DNA of 47,208 nucleotides from Rhodocyclales bacterium (lineage in GTDB: Bacteria > Pseudomonadota > Gammaproteobacteria > Burkholderiales > Rhodocyclaceae). Position numbers and translations under genes: made by a program. The stretch spans positions 1-47,208 of the forward strand of contig JACRLX010000014.1 in NCBI GenBank assembly GCA_016235165.1, in the 5' to 3' direction. Positions 7,957-15,333 of the stretch are shown piece after piece (positions within the stretch are counted from its first letter, which is position 1; each line of letters opens with the position of its first letter). Under the pieces are notes generated by a model. That model searched no databases. It saw only the letters and a list, made by a program, of their open reading frames with translations, and was not told where the DNA came from.

Positions 7957-9072
7957 TCAAGGCACACGCCCGATCGCGAGACCGGGGCTTGCGCTCGCCA
8001 GGCGCGCGTGCATGGCTGGCGTGGCGCTCACCGTGCCGTCGGCGCCGACTTTCAGCACTGCCTCGACGCCCAGTTTTTGCGCCATCGCGCGCCAATCGGC
8101 GCCGGCGATGAAGATGGGTTTGGAGAGCGCGTCGGAACGCATGCCCGTGGCCTTGCCCGGCGCAATCAGCACCGTCACCGCCTGGGTGCCCACGGCGGGA
8201 AAGCCGCTGCGCGGGTCGAGCAGATGGCAATAGCGCCGGCCACCGATTTCGAAGTAGCGGTGGTAATCGCCCGAGGTGCCGATGGCTTCGCCATCGCGCA
8301 GTTCCAGCGTGGCCAGCGGCGCGCCGCCGACGGCCTGCGGCCGCGGGTGCTGGATGCCGACGCGCCAGGGCATGCCCTTGCCATCGCGGCTGCCGAGCGC
8401 CATTACATTGCCGCCGATGTTGATCAGGGCATGGTCGATGCCGTCGGCCTTGAGCAGGACGGCGGCACGGTCGAGGGCGACCCCTTTCAAATAGCCGCCG
8501 AAGTCAATAGCTACGCTATCGACTCGGCTCTTAATGCACCATCCCCCCTCCCCCCTTCCCGCGGAAGGGGGTGACTTCGGCTCGCCGCTTCGCGACTCGG
8601 GGCACGGTCCCTCTCGCAACCTCAGGTCGGCAATCGACGGCTTCTGCACAAGCAGGGCCTTGAGCGAAACACTTTCCGGCAGGCGCGGCTGGATGTCGTC
8701 GGTATGAAAGCCCCACAGCGCGATCAGGCGGCCGATGCCGGGGTCGAACAGGTGATCGCCGGCGGCGGCGACGGCCTGCGCCTCACGGATGTAGGCGGCG
8801 AACTCGGGCGACACCTGATGCGGACGCCCGGCGGCGATGGCCTCGTTGAGCGCCGAGAGTTCGGAGGGCTGCCAGGCGTGGTAGGTGCGGTGCAGGTAGT
8901 CGAAGTCGCGCAGCAGCCTGTCGGCGGCGGCGCGCGCCTTTGCCTCGGGCGCCGCGGCAATCGCCAGTTCGACGCGCGTGCCGAAGACGTAGGACTCGGT
9001 GCGCCAGGGCTCGGGGGCGCTGCAGCCCGCCAGCAGCCAGAGCGCGAACAACAGCGTCAGGAGGCTGCGCAT
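7957..9072 (-). CDS. apbE: FAD:protein FMN transferase ApbE (lipoprotein)
   Basis: The protein (371 residues) has a lipoprotein signal (MRSLLTLLFALWLLAGC) and ApbE motifs: IDFGGYLKGVALDRA, NIGGNVMALG, GTSGDYHRYFEIGG, and the C-terminal SDALSKPIF, whose Asp helps bind Mg. ApbE attaches FMN covalently to Thr/Ser of target flavoproteins such as RnfG/NqrC on the periplasmic side. A segment before the IDFGG motif (about residues 160-195, rich in Gly, Ser, Pro, Arg) is an insertion created by a palindromic repeat (8551-8571). The gene overlaps gshB by 16 bp. Confidence 0.92.
   Translation of the reverse strand: MRSLLTLLFALWLLAGCSAPEPWRTESYVFGTRVELAIAAAPEAKARAAADRLLRDFDYLHRTYHAWQPSELSALNEAIAAGRPHQVSPEFAAYIREAQAVAAAGDHLFDPGIGRLIALWGFHTDDIQPRLPESVSLKALLVQKPSIADLRLREGPCPESRSGEPKSPPSAGRGEGGWCIKSRVDSVAIDFGGYLKGVALDRAAVLLKADGIDHALINIGGNVMALGSRDGKGMPWRVGIQHPRPQAVGGAPLATLELRDGEAIGTSGDYHRYFEIGGRRYCHLLDPRSGFPAVGTQAVTVLIAPGKATGMRSDALSKPIFIAGADWRAMAQKLGVEAVLKVGADGTVSATPAMHARLASASPGLAIGRVP
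8551..8571. repeat. Palindromic repeat inserted in-frame in apbE
   Basis: CCCCCTTCC (8551-8559) and GGAAGGGGG (8563-8571) form a perfect 9-bp stem with a 3-base loop. The context is 'cccccctccc'-stem-'gtgact', followed by a second weaker hairpin (ctcgccgcttcgcgac). A similar arrangement recurs at 10048-10118 in the gshB-gshA gap, so this is probably one copy of a dispersed two-hairpin repeat that has landed inside a coding region without breaking the frame. Confidence 0.65.
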
Positions 9073-10004
9073 TCCCTTTCGAGGGCGTCGACCAGCATCG
9101 CAGCGACGTCGAAGCGTGTCTGTTGGGTGATTTCGACGAAACAGGTGGGGCTGGTGACGTTGATCTCGGTCAGGCTGTCGCCGATCACATCCAGGCCGAC
9201 GATCAGCAGGCCGCGCGCCCAGAGAGTCGGCGCCAGCACCTCGGCGATTTCGCGATCGCGCCCCATCAGCGGGCGTGCCACGCCCTTGCCGCCGGCCGCC
9301 AGGTTGCCGCGCGATTCGCCGGGCTTGGGAATCCGCGCCAGGCAATAGGGCACCGGCTCGCCGGCGATCAGCAGGATGCGCTTGTCGCCATGGCTGATGG
9401 CCGGCAGGTAGCGCTGCGCCATGATGCTGCGCGTGCCGAAATCGGTCAGCATCTCGACGATGACATTGCGGTTGGCATCCTCGCGCGTGACGCGGAAGAT
9501 GCTGCTGCCGCCCATGCCGTCGAGCGGCTTCAGGATGACGTCGCCGAGTTCGTCGATGAAGGCGTGGATCTCGGCCGGGTCGCGGGCGATCAGCGTGGTC
9601 GGCGCGAACTGGGGGAATTCGGCGATGGCGACTTTCTCGGAATGGTCGCGGATCGCGCGCGGCTTGTTCCAGATGCGCGCGCCCCCAGCCTCGGCACGCT
9701 CGAGCAGCCAGGTGGCGGCAATGTATTCGAAATCGAAGGGCGGATCCTGGCGCATCAGCACGGCATCGTAGGCCGTCAGCGGCAGCAGCGCTTCCTCGAC
9801 CAGCGCGTACCAGGCATGGTCATCGGCGGCGGGAGCGACGCGCTGCGCGCGCGCGGCAACGCGCCCATCGCGCCAGGTCAACGCGCCGCGCTGGATGGTC
9901 CAGATCTCGTGGCCACGCTTTGCCGCGCAGCGCATCATGGCCACCGAGGAATCCTTCCAGGCCTTGAGGCCTTCCAGCGGATCGAGGATGAATGCTATCT
10001 TCAT
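9057..10004 (-). CDS. gshB: Glutathione synthetase
   Basis: The 315-residue ATP-grasp enzyme joins gamma-glutamylcysteine and glycine. It begins MKIAFILDPLEGLKAWKDSS. Family signatures are MRQDPPFDFEYIAAT, DVILKPLDGMGGSSIF (ATP-grasp lysine) and GLDVIGDSLTEINVTSPT (Mg/ATP-binding end). Length is typical. The start at 10004 was chosen by homology. It sits inside a strong inverted repeat (9995-10033) that also contains the likely ribosome binding site. gshA lies upstream on the same strand. Confidence 0.96.
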   Translation of the reverse strand: MKIAFILDPLEGLKAWKDSSVAMMRCAAKRGHEIWTIQRGALTWRDGRVAARAQRVAPAADDHAWYALVEEALLPLTAYDAVLMRQDPPFDFEYIAATWLLERAEAGGARIWNKPRAIRDHSEKVAIAEFPQFAPTTLIARDPAEIHAFIDELGDVILKPLDGMGGSSIFRVTREDANRNVIVEMLTDFGTRSIMAQRYLPAISHGDKRILLIAGEPVPYCLARIPKPGESRGNLAAGGKGVARPLMGRDREIAEVLAPTLWARGLLIVGLDVIGDSLTEINVTSPTCFVEITQQTRFDVAAMLVDALERECAAS

Positions 10005-10033
10005 TTCGTCCCTTCGGACCGAAATGAAGATAG
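9995..10033 (-). promoter_or_regulatory. Hairpin enclosing the gshB start codon
   Basis: CTATCTTCATTTCG (9995-10008) and CGAAATGAAGATAG (10020-10033) are perfect 14-bp reverse complements. They extend by GTCC/GGAC pairing with one bulge to a CTTC loop. In the gshB mRNA the stem contains the AUG (complement of 10002-10004) and the loop side carries the GAAGGGACG Shine-Dalgarno region. Translation initiation would be masked unless the hairpin is opened. It could act as a translational control element, or its 5' arm could be a recent duplication. Confidence 0.65.
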
Positions 10034-10063
10034 CCCGGCACAGTATGAGCACCCCCTCCCGCC

Positions 10064-10084
10064 CTCCCCCGCCGAGCGGGGGAG
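10064..10084. repeat. Palindromic repeat in the gshB-gshA gap
   Basis: CTCCCCCG (10064-10071) and CGGGGGAG (10077-10084) are perfect inverted repeats around CCGAG. They are preceded by 'accccctcccgcc' and followed by 'gtgactg' and a second hairpin (ctcgctcttcgagc, about 10099-10112). The layout matches the repeat inside apbE at 8551. It is probably a REP-like dispersed element. Without a U-tract it is not a standard terminator. Confidence 0.6.
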
Positions 10085-10131
10085 GTGACTGATTTGCCTC
10101 GCTCTTCGAGCAAGGAAATAGCTTGAGATCA

Positions 10132-11424
10132 TCATGGTTCCAATGGCGCCGCGCGTTCCAGTTCCAGCGAGGCCGCCAGCATGGCCAGCCGCGCGATCAC
10201 GCCATAGGCATAAAAGCGGTTGGGCGGCGCGTCGGGGCCGAGCTGGGCATCGGGCAGGCTGCAACCGGTCTCGAAGGCCAGCGGCTTGAAGGTCATGCCC
10301 GGCGCGTTGAGGTTTTCGTCGACACCGCGCGCGGTGTTGACCCGGTAAAAGCCGCCGACCACGTAGCGGTCGATCATGTACACCACCGGCTCGGCCGGGC
10401 CCTCGTCCACCCGCTCGAAAGTCGGCACGCCTTCCTGGATGATGACCTCGGTAACGGCCATGCCCTCCTTGACCACGGCCATCTTGTTGCGTTGCCTGCG
10501 GTTGAGGTTCCTCACCTCGCTGGCGTCCTTCACCGTCATGATGCCCATGCCATAGGTGCCGGCATCGGCCTTGACGATGACGAAGGGCTCGGACTGGATG
10601 CCGTACTCCTTGTACTTGGCGCGCATGCGGTAGAGCAGGGTGTCGATGTTGGCGGCGAGACATTCCTCGCCCGAACGCTCGTGGAAATTGACCTTGCCGC
10701 AGACCTCGAACTCGGGATTGATCAGCCAGGGGTCGATGCCGATCTCGTTGCCAAAGGCAATCGCGACGTCCTGGTAGGCGGCGAAGTGGCGCGACTTCCT
10801 CCGCACATGCCAGCCGGCCCACAGCGGCGGTATCAGGAACTGCTCGTGGATGTTTTCCAGCAGCGGCGGCACACCGGCGGAAAGGTCGTTGTTCAACAGC
10901 ACCGCGCAGGGATCGAAGTCGTCGAGGCCCAGTCGCCGCCCCTCGCTGCCGATGCGCTTGAGGGGTTCCAGGGTCAGCTTCTGGCCATCGGGCAGGTCGA
11001 GCGTGGTCGGCTCGGTGATCTCGGGCAGCAGGCTGCCGACGCGCACGTTGAGGCCGGTGTGGCCAAGGATGGTGGCCAGCCGCGCCACGTTGGTCAGGTA
11101 AAACTGGTTGCGCGTGTGGTTCTCGGGCACCAGCAGCAGGTTCTTCGCCTCGGGGCAGATCTTTTCGATCGCCGACATCGCGGCTTGCACGCAGAGCGGC
11201 AGGAAGGCCGGGTTGAGGTTGTTGAAGCCGCCGGGAAAGAGATTGGTATCGACCGGCGCCAGCTTGAAGCCGGCATTGCGCAGGTCGACCGAGCTGTAGA
11301 AGGGCGGCGTGTGTTCCAGCCACTGCGTGCGCAACCAGCGCTCGACCGTGGTGCCATGGTCGAGGATGCGGCTTTCGAGTTCGAGCAGGGGGCCGGTAAG
11401 GGCGGTGGTGAGATGGGGGACCAT
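10132..11424 (-). CDS. gshA: Glutamate-cysteine ligase (proteobacterial GshA type)
   Basis: The 430-residue protein (MVPHLTTALTGPLLELESRI...) belongs to the glutamate-cysteine ligase family found in many betaproteobacteria, which differs in sequence from E. coli GshA. Conserved blocks include LAPVDTNLFPGGFNNLNPAF, ENHTRNQFYLTNVARL and IVKADAGTYGMGIMTVKD. It makes gamma-glutamylcysteine for GshB, encoded 127 bp downstream on the same strand. It is the first gene of the minus-strand block that runs through to metW. Its promoter should lie in the 170-bp gap up to 11593. Confidence 0.94.
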   Translation of the reverse strand: MVPHLTTALTGPLLELESRILDHGTTVERWLRTQWLEHTPPFYSSVDLRNAGFKLAPVDTNLFPGGFNNLNPAFLPLCVQAAMSAIEKICPEAKNLLLVPENHTRNQFYLTNVARLATILGHTGLNVRVGSLLPEITEPTTLDLPDGQKLTLEPLKRIGSEGRRLGLDDFDPCAVLLNNDLSAGVPPLLENIHEQFLIPPLWAGWHVRRKSRHFAAYQDVAIAFGNEIGIDPWLINPEFEVCGKVNFHERSGEECLAANIDTLLYRMRAKYKEYGIQSEPFVIVKADAGTYGMGIMTVKDASEVRNLNRRQRNKMAVVKEGMAVTEVIIQEGVPTFERVDEGPAEPVVYMIDRYVVGGFYRVNTARGVDENLNAPGMTFKPLAFETGCSLPDAQLGPDAPPNRFYAYGVIARLAMLAASLELERAAPLEP

Positions 11425-11593
11425 CGGTCGCGGTCAATGTGTGGCAAACGTTGAAGTGTAGCAGCCCGTTCGCCCCTGCCGCTCCCTGGCCCGCGCTCGC
11501 CATTGCATGCCGCTCGGCAATTGTCGCCGGCAGGGGTACCATGAACGAACGGCGCCCGCGTCCGGGGGCCGGATCGACGCGCTGGCGAAACCA

Positions 11594-13015
11594 ATGAACT
11601 GCCCATCCATCAGATGCCTGGCGACGGCCGCAGCCACCGTGCTGCTGCTCGGCGGCTGCGTCAAGATATTCATCGTCGGCCACACCGATGACTGGTCGGA
11701 TTACATGACCGGCAGCGGCAGCGCCGACCCCCTGGGCGGCGAGGGTCATGCCGAGATCAGCTTCGCCAAGCTGGGTACGCGCTGCGCCGGCAGCTTTCGC
11801 GACTATATGCCGGGAAAGGCTCGCGGCGAAATTCGCTGCGATGACCAGCGCGTGATCAAGACCGAGTCCTGGGCTGTCTCGCTTTCCGCGGGCAAGGGCT
11901 TTGGCGTCGACCAGTTGGGCCATCGTGGCAGCTTTGAGTTCTTCACCGATGCCGGCGACTACGAGCGCGAACTGGCGAAGGTCCGCGCCGAGGTCGAGCG
12001 GCGCAATCTGGACACGTCGCATCTGCGATCGGTGAAAGCAACCTATCCGGTTGTTCCGCCGCAGGCGGCGATCACCCAGGCGCCGGCGGCTTCAGCAATG
12101 CCGGCGACGGCATCGGCGCGCGGCGACTCCAGCCCGCCGGTCGCGGGCAAGCGGCTCGCGCTGGTGATCGGCAATGGCGGCTACCGCGACGCTCCGCTGA
12201 AGAATCCGGTAAACGATGCGCGCGCCCTGGCGGCCGGACTGAGCACGCTCGGCTTCGAGGTGATGAAGGGCGAAAACCTGGGTCAGCGCGAAATGACGCG
12301 GCTGATCGCGCGTTTCGGCGAGCGCCTTGCCGGCTACGACGTTGGCATGTTCTTCTTTGCCGGCCATGGCATCCAGATCCGCGGCAAGAACTACCTGATT
12401 CCGGTGGACGCCCAGATCGCCTCGGAAAATTCGGTGCGCGCCGAAGCAGTGGATGTCGATGCGGTACTCGATCAGCTGTCATCCAGTCCGCTCAATGTGG
12501 TAATCCTCGACGCCTGCCGCAACAATCCCTTTGAACGCCGCTTTCGCAGCCTGAGTTCGGGCCTGGCGCAGATGGACGCGCCCAAGGGCACGCTGATCGC
12601 CTATGCCACCGCGCCCGGCAAGGTGGCGCAGGATGGCGACGGCCTCAATTCGACCTACACGACGGCCCTGTTGAAAATGCTCGGCGAGCCCGGCCTGCCG
12701 GTCGAATCGGTGTTCAAGCGGGTGCGCGCCGAGGTGGCGCGTGCCACCGGGGACAACCAGGTGCCCTGGGAAGCCTCGTCGCTGACCGGCGACTTCTATT
12801 TCGTCGCGCCGGTGGCCCAGGCTCGCCCGGCGGATTCCGCGCCGACGGGCAGCACCAGGGCAGGCAACGATGCCGAGGCGGAATTGCTGTTCTGGCAATC
12901 GGTCAAGGACAGTCAGGATGCCGCGGATTTCGAGGCCTACCTCAAGCAATTCCCCGGCGGCCGCTTTGCCGACATTGCCCGCAACCGGTTGAAACGGCTC
13001 ACCGGCGCCAAATAG
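11594..13015 (+). CDS. Caspase-fold (peptidase C14) lipoprotein
   Basis: The 473-residue protein starts with a lipoprotein signal (lipobox LLGGC, Cys22). It then has an uncharacterised region of about 130 residues, an Ala/Pro linker, and a caspase-like domain from about residue 186 (GKRLALVIGNGGYRDAPLKN). The catalytic dyad is intact: His258 in FFAGHGIQ and Cys308 in ILDACRNNPF. The tail (about 420-473) resembles a short repeat-type module, 'FWQSVKDSQDAADFEAYLKQ'. It should act in the periplasm, anchored to a membrane. The substrate is unknown. It is a single gene between divergent gshA and a convergent methyltransferase. Confidence 0.88.
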   Translation: MNCPSIRCLATAAATVLLLGGCVKIFIVGHTDDWSDYMTGSGSADPLGGEGHAEISFAKLGTRCAGSFRDYMPGKARGEIRCDDQRVIKTESWAVSLSAGKGFGVDQLGHRGSFEFFTDAGDYERELAKVRAEVERRNLDTSHLRSVKATYPVVPPQAAITQAPAASAMPATASARGDSSPPVAGKRLALVIGNGGYRDAPLKNPVNDARALAAGLSTLGFEVMKGENLGQREMTRLIARFGERLAGYDVGMFFFAGHGIQIRGKNYLIPVDAQIASENSVRAEAVDVDAVLDQLSSSPLNVVILDACRNNPFERRFRSLSSGLAQMDAPKGTLIAYATAPGKVAQDGDGLNSTYTTALLKMLGEPGLPVESVFKRVRAEVARATGDNQVPWEASSLTGDFYFVAPVAQARPADSAPTGSTRAGNDAEAELLFWQSVKDSQDAADFEAYLKQFPGGRFADIARNRLKRLTGAK

Positions 13016-13027
13016 CGGCCGGCGGCT

Positions 13028-14224
13028 TCAGCAAAGGCCCTTGACGGCGAATTCGGCGAAACCCTCGGGCAACAGGGCCTGCTCCAGGCTGCGCTGGGAG
13101 AAGAGATAGCGGCCGTCGCAGACGAAGCCCAGTTCGTGCCAGTCGACCTCGTTGAGCATTGCGGTCAGGCACTCAAGTTCGCTGGTCTTCAATTTGGCGC
13201 GATGTGGAAACAAGGCCATGACGGCGCCGTCATAATCCTTGCAGGGATGGGTGAAAAAGGGACGTGGATTTCGCGTCTTGCCATTGACATAGATGCGCGG
13301 CGCCGCCGAAACATGGTGGCGGCGACCCCATTTCCACCAGTTGTTTTCGTCGAAGCGAATGACCCGCCGCGCCAGCAGGCGCTCCTTGTGCCGTTCCAGC
13401 CAGGGGATGGGGCCCTCGTCATCGACGTAGATCATGCGTCGCGTCTGCCCGGTCTGCGCCGTCCTTGAACAGACGAATTCACGGTTGGCGAACTCGGGCT
13501 GGCTGAATATCTCGTCGGCGCCGGAGACCGCGCCGACCTTGACGGCAAAGACGCTGGCCAGCGGCAGGCTGTAGATGCCACGGGTGAACATCAGCTGGCC
13601 GCCGGAAATCGCCATGCGCCGGCCATCGCGCAGGCGATGGCTGAGATCGCCACGGACAAAGCGCCAGATGGCGCAATTGGGCTGGGCGTCGGCGAAAATT
13701 TTTGCGTCGCCGAGGTCTTCGAAGTCGGTGATGGTGCCCTGGTCATGGAGCCAGGTGTTGAGCCGCGCGGCGCCCGTGGCCTTGAGGAAATCGCGCGGGG
13801 TGATGAAGATCAGCTCGCCGAGGGGGCCAAGGTGGCGCACGCACTTTTCGATGAAATGCAGGTAGAGGTTGGCATGGCCGTCGAGCAGGTCGGAACGCAG
13901 TTGCAGCGCGGTCTGCGGCAGGATGTCACGCGCCTTGACGTAAGGCGGATTGCCCAGGATGCTGACGAACTTTTCGCTCTCGGGATAGCCGAAGAAATCG
14001 GTGTTGAGCGCCCCGGGCGGGCAATGCGCGGGGTCGATCTCGATCGCCACGCAGTCGGCGAGGCGCGAGGAAAAGGCGCCGTCGCCGCAGGCCGGATCGA
14101 GCGCCCGGCCGGCGTTGCGGCGCAGCGCGAGCATGCGCTCGACGATTTCGGGCGGGGTGAAGACCTGGCCGTAACGGGCAACGTCGCGGGCGGCAGCCCC
14201 GTTCAGAACGTCCCGATCACCCAC
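13028..14224 (-). CDS. DNA adenine N6-methyltransferase-like protein
   Basis: Class I SAM methyltransferase with FTPPEIVERML, then motif I-like ALDPACGDGAFSSRL and the catalytic NPPY motif (LGNPPYVKARD), as in gamma-type adenine methyltransferases (TaqI/Eco57I-like). The C-terminal half resembles a target-recognition region (RYLFSQRSLEQALLPEG at the end). No restriction endonuclease is adjacent, so it is an orphan methylase or a modification enzyme of a dispersed system. The start is uncertain: GTG 14224 (398 residues, 22-bp overlap with the DUF2782 stop) is preferred here; ATG 14269 is the alternative. Confidence 0.85.
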   Translation of the reverse strand: MGDRDVLNGAAARDVARYGQVFTPPEIVERMLALRRNAGRALDPACGDGAFSSRLADCVAIEIDPAHCPPGALNTDFFGYPESEKFVSILGNPPYVKARDILPQTALQLRSDLLDGHANLYLHFIEKCVRHLGPLGELIFITPRDFLKATGAARLNTWLHDQGTITDFEDLGDAKIFADAQPNCAIWRFVRGDLSHRLRDGRRMAISGGQLMFTRGIYSLPLASVFAVKVGAVSGADEIFSQPEFANREFVCSRTAQTGQTRRMIYVDDEGPIPWLERHKERLLARRVIRFDENNWWKWGRRHHVSAAPRIYVNGKTRNPRPFFTHPCKDYDGAVMALFPHRAKLKTSELECLTAMLNEVDWHELGFVCDGRYLFSQRSLEQALLPEGFAEFAVKGLC

Positions 14225-14535
14225 ATCGGCACGCGCAGGCCGGCGTCCTTGGAATCCTGGCGCACCCACTGGCCGTCGCCGCTGTGGTCGACCAGGTAGT
14301 AGGGCACGCCGTGCGCGGGCGTCACTTTCTGCATGTAGAGCTTGCCGCCCATGCGGAACTCCTCGACCTTGTCGTCACCCCGCTTGACGATGGTGACCTG
14401 CGGTTCGAGCGCCTCGTTGAGCACGCCGGGAGGCGGTGGTGGCGGTTCGGGCAGGGGTTCCAGCTTGGGCGGCCGGGTCTGCGCGGCGAGGTTCAGCGCG
14501 ATTGCGGCAAACAGCAGGGGGAGCAGGCGGCGCAT
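14203..14535 (-). CDS. DUF2782 family protein
   Basis: The 110-residue exported protein has a signal peptide (MRRLLPLLFAAIALNLAAQ), a proline-rich linker (PLPEPPPPPPGVLNE) and a conserved domain, EPQVTIVKRGDDKVEEFRMG, ending 'YYLVDHSGDGQWVRQDS'. This is the DUF2782 family common next to polA in betaproteobacteria. Its role is unknown. The internal ATG at 14535 was preferred over the longer frame because the signal peptide begins there. It lies 31 bp downstream of the LOG gene. Confidence 0.88.
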   Translation of the reverse strand: MRRLLPLLFAAIALNLAAQTRPPKLEPLPEPPPPPPGVLNEALEPQVTIVKRGDDKVEEFRMGGKLYMQKVTPAHGVPYYLVDHSGDGQWVRQDSKDAGLRVPMWVIGTF

Positions 14536-14566
14536 GGCGAATCCTTGGTGAAGACGTGCAAGTCTA

Positions 14567-15319
14567 TCAAAGGTTGAGCAGCAGCTCATGCTCTTCGGGC
14601 AGGGGGCCGAAGCCGCGCGTTTCGTAGTGGTCGAAGATCGCCGCGACGACGCGCTCGGGCTCGTCGATCACCCGCAGCAGGTCGATGTCTTCGGGATTGA
14701 TCATGCCCTCGGCGATCAGCCGGACGCGGAACCAGTCCAGCAGACCAGCCCAGAATTCGCTGCCGACCAGGATCAGGGGGATGCGCGGCGTCTTGCCGGT
14801 CTGGATCAGGGTCAGCGCTTCGAGCAGTTCGTCCAGCGTGCCGTAGCCGCCGGGCATCACCACATAGGCGGCGGCAACCTTGACGAACATGTACTTGCGC
14901 GCGAAGAAATGGCGGAAGCTCTGCGAGATGTCCTGGTAGTGATTGGCCTTCTGCTCGTGCGGCAACTGGATATTGAGGCCGATGGACAGGCTCTTGCCCT
15001 CGAAGGCACCCTTGTTGGCGGCTTCCATGACGCCCGGACCGCCGCCGGAAACCACGGCGAAACCCGCGTCGGAAAGCAGGCGGGCGATTTTTTCGGTCTG
15101 CCGGTAGTAGGGCGACTCCGGCATCACGCGGGCGCTGCCGAAGATCGATACGGCCGGGCGCACGGCAGCCAGGCGCTCGGTCGCCTCGACGAACTCTGCC
15201 ATAATGCCGAACACCCGCCACGCCTCGCGCGCACTGGTGGCAGGCGTGGTCGGCGCGGCAACTTCGGCGCCGCGCGCGCCCTTCACGCTGACCTTCGGCA
15301 GTTTGTCCATTTCATTCAT
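14567..15319 (-). CDS. LOG family protein (TIGR00730)
   Basis: The 250-residue Rossmann-like protein carries the family motifs GGGPGVMEAANKGA and PGGYGTLDELLEALT. LOG-family enzymes release the base from nucleoside 5'-monophosphates, including cytokinin nucleotides in plants and some bacteria; the substrate here is not known. The ATG at 15319 lies only 14 bp from the divergent polA start, so the promoters of the two genes must overlap each other's coding regions unless the true start is a downstream ATG. Confidence 0.9.
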   Translation of the reverse strand: MNEMDKLPKVSVKGARGAEVAAPTTPATSAREAWRVFGIMAEFVEATERLAAVRPAVSIFGSARVMPESPYYRQTEKIARLLSDAGFAVVSGGGPGVMEAANKGAFEGKSLSIGLNIQLPHEQKANHYQDISQSFRHFFARKYMFVKVAAAYVVMPGGYGTLDELLEALTLIQTGKTPRIPLILVGSEFWAGLLDWFRVRLIAEGMINPEDIDLLRVIDEPERVVAAIFDHYETRGFGPLPEEHELLLNL

Positions 15320-15333
15320 TGCGCATAGCTCCC

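Noticed and set aside
10123-11454. Long plus-strand open frame over gshA
   Set aside because: It mirrors gshA on the opposite strand with no recognisable motif and no ribosome binding site.
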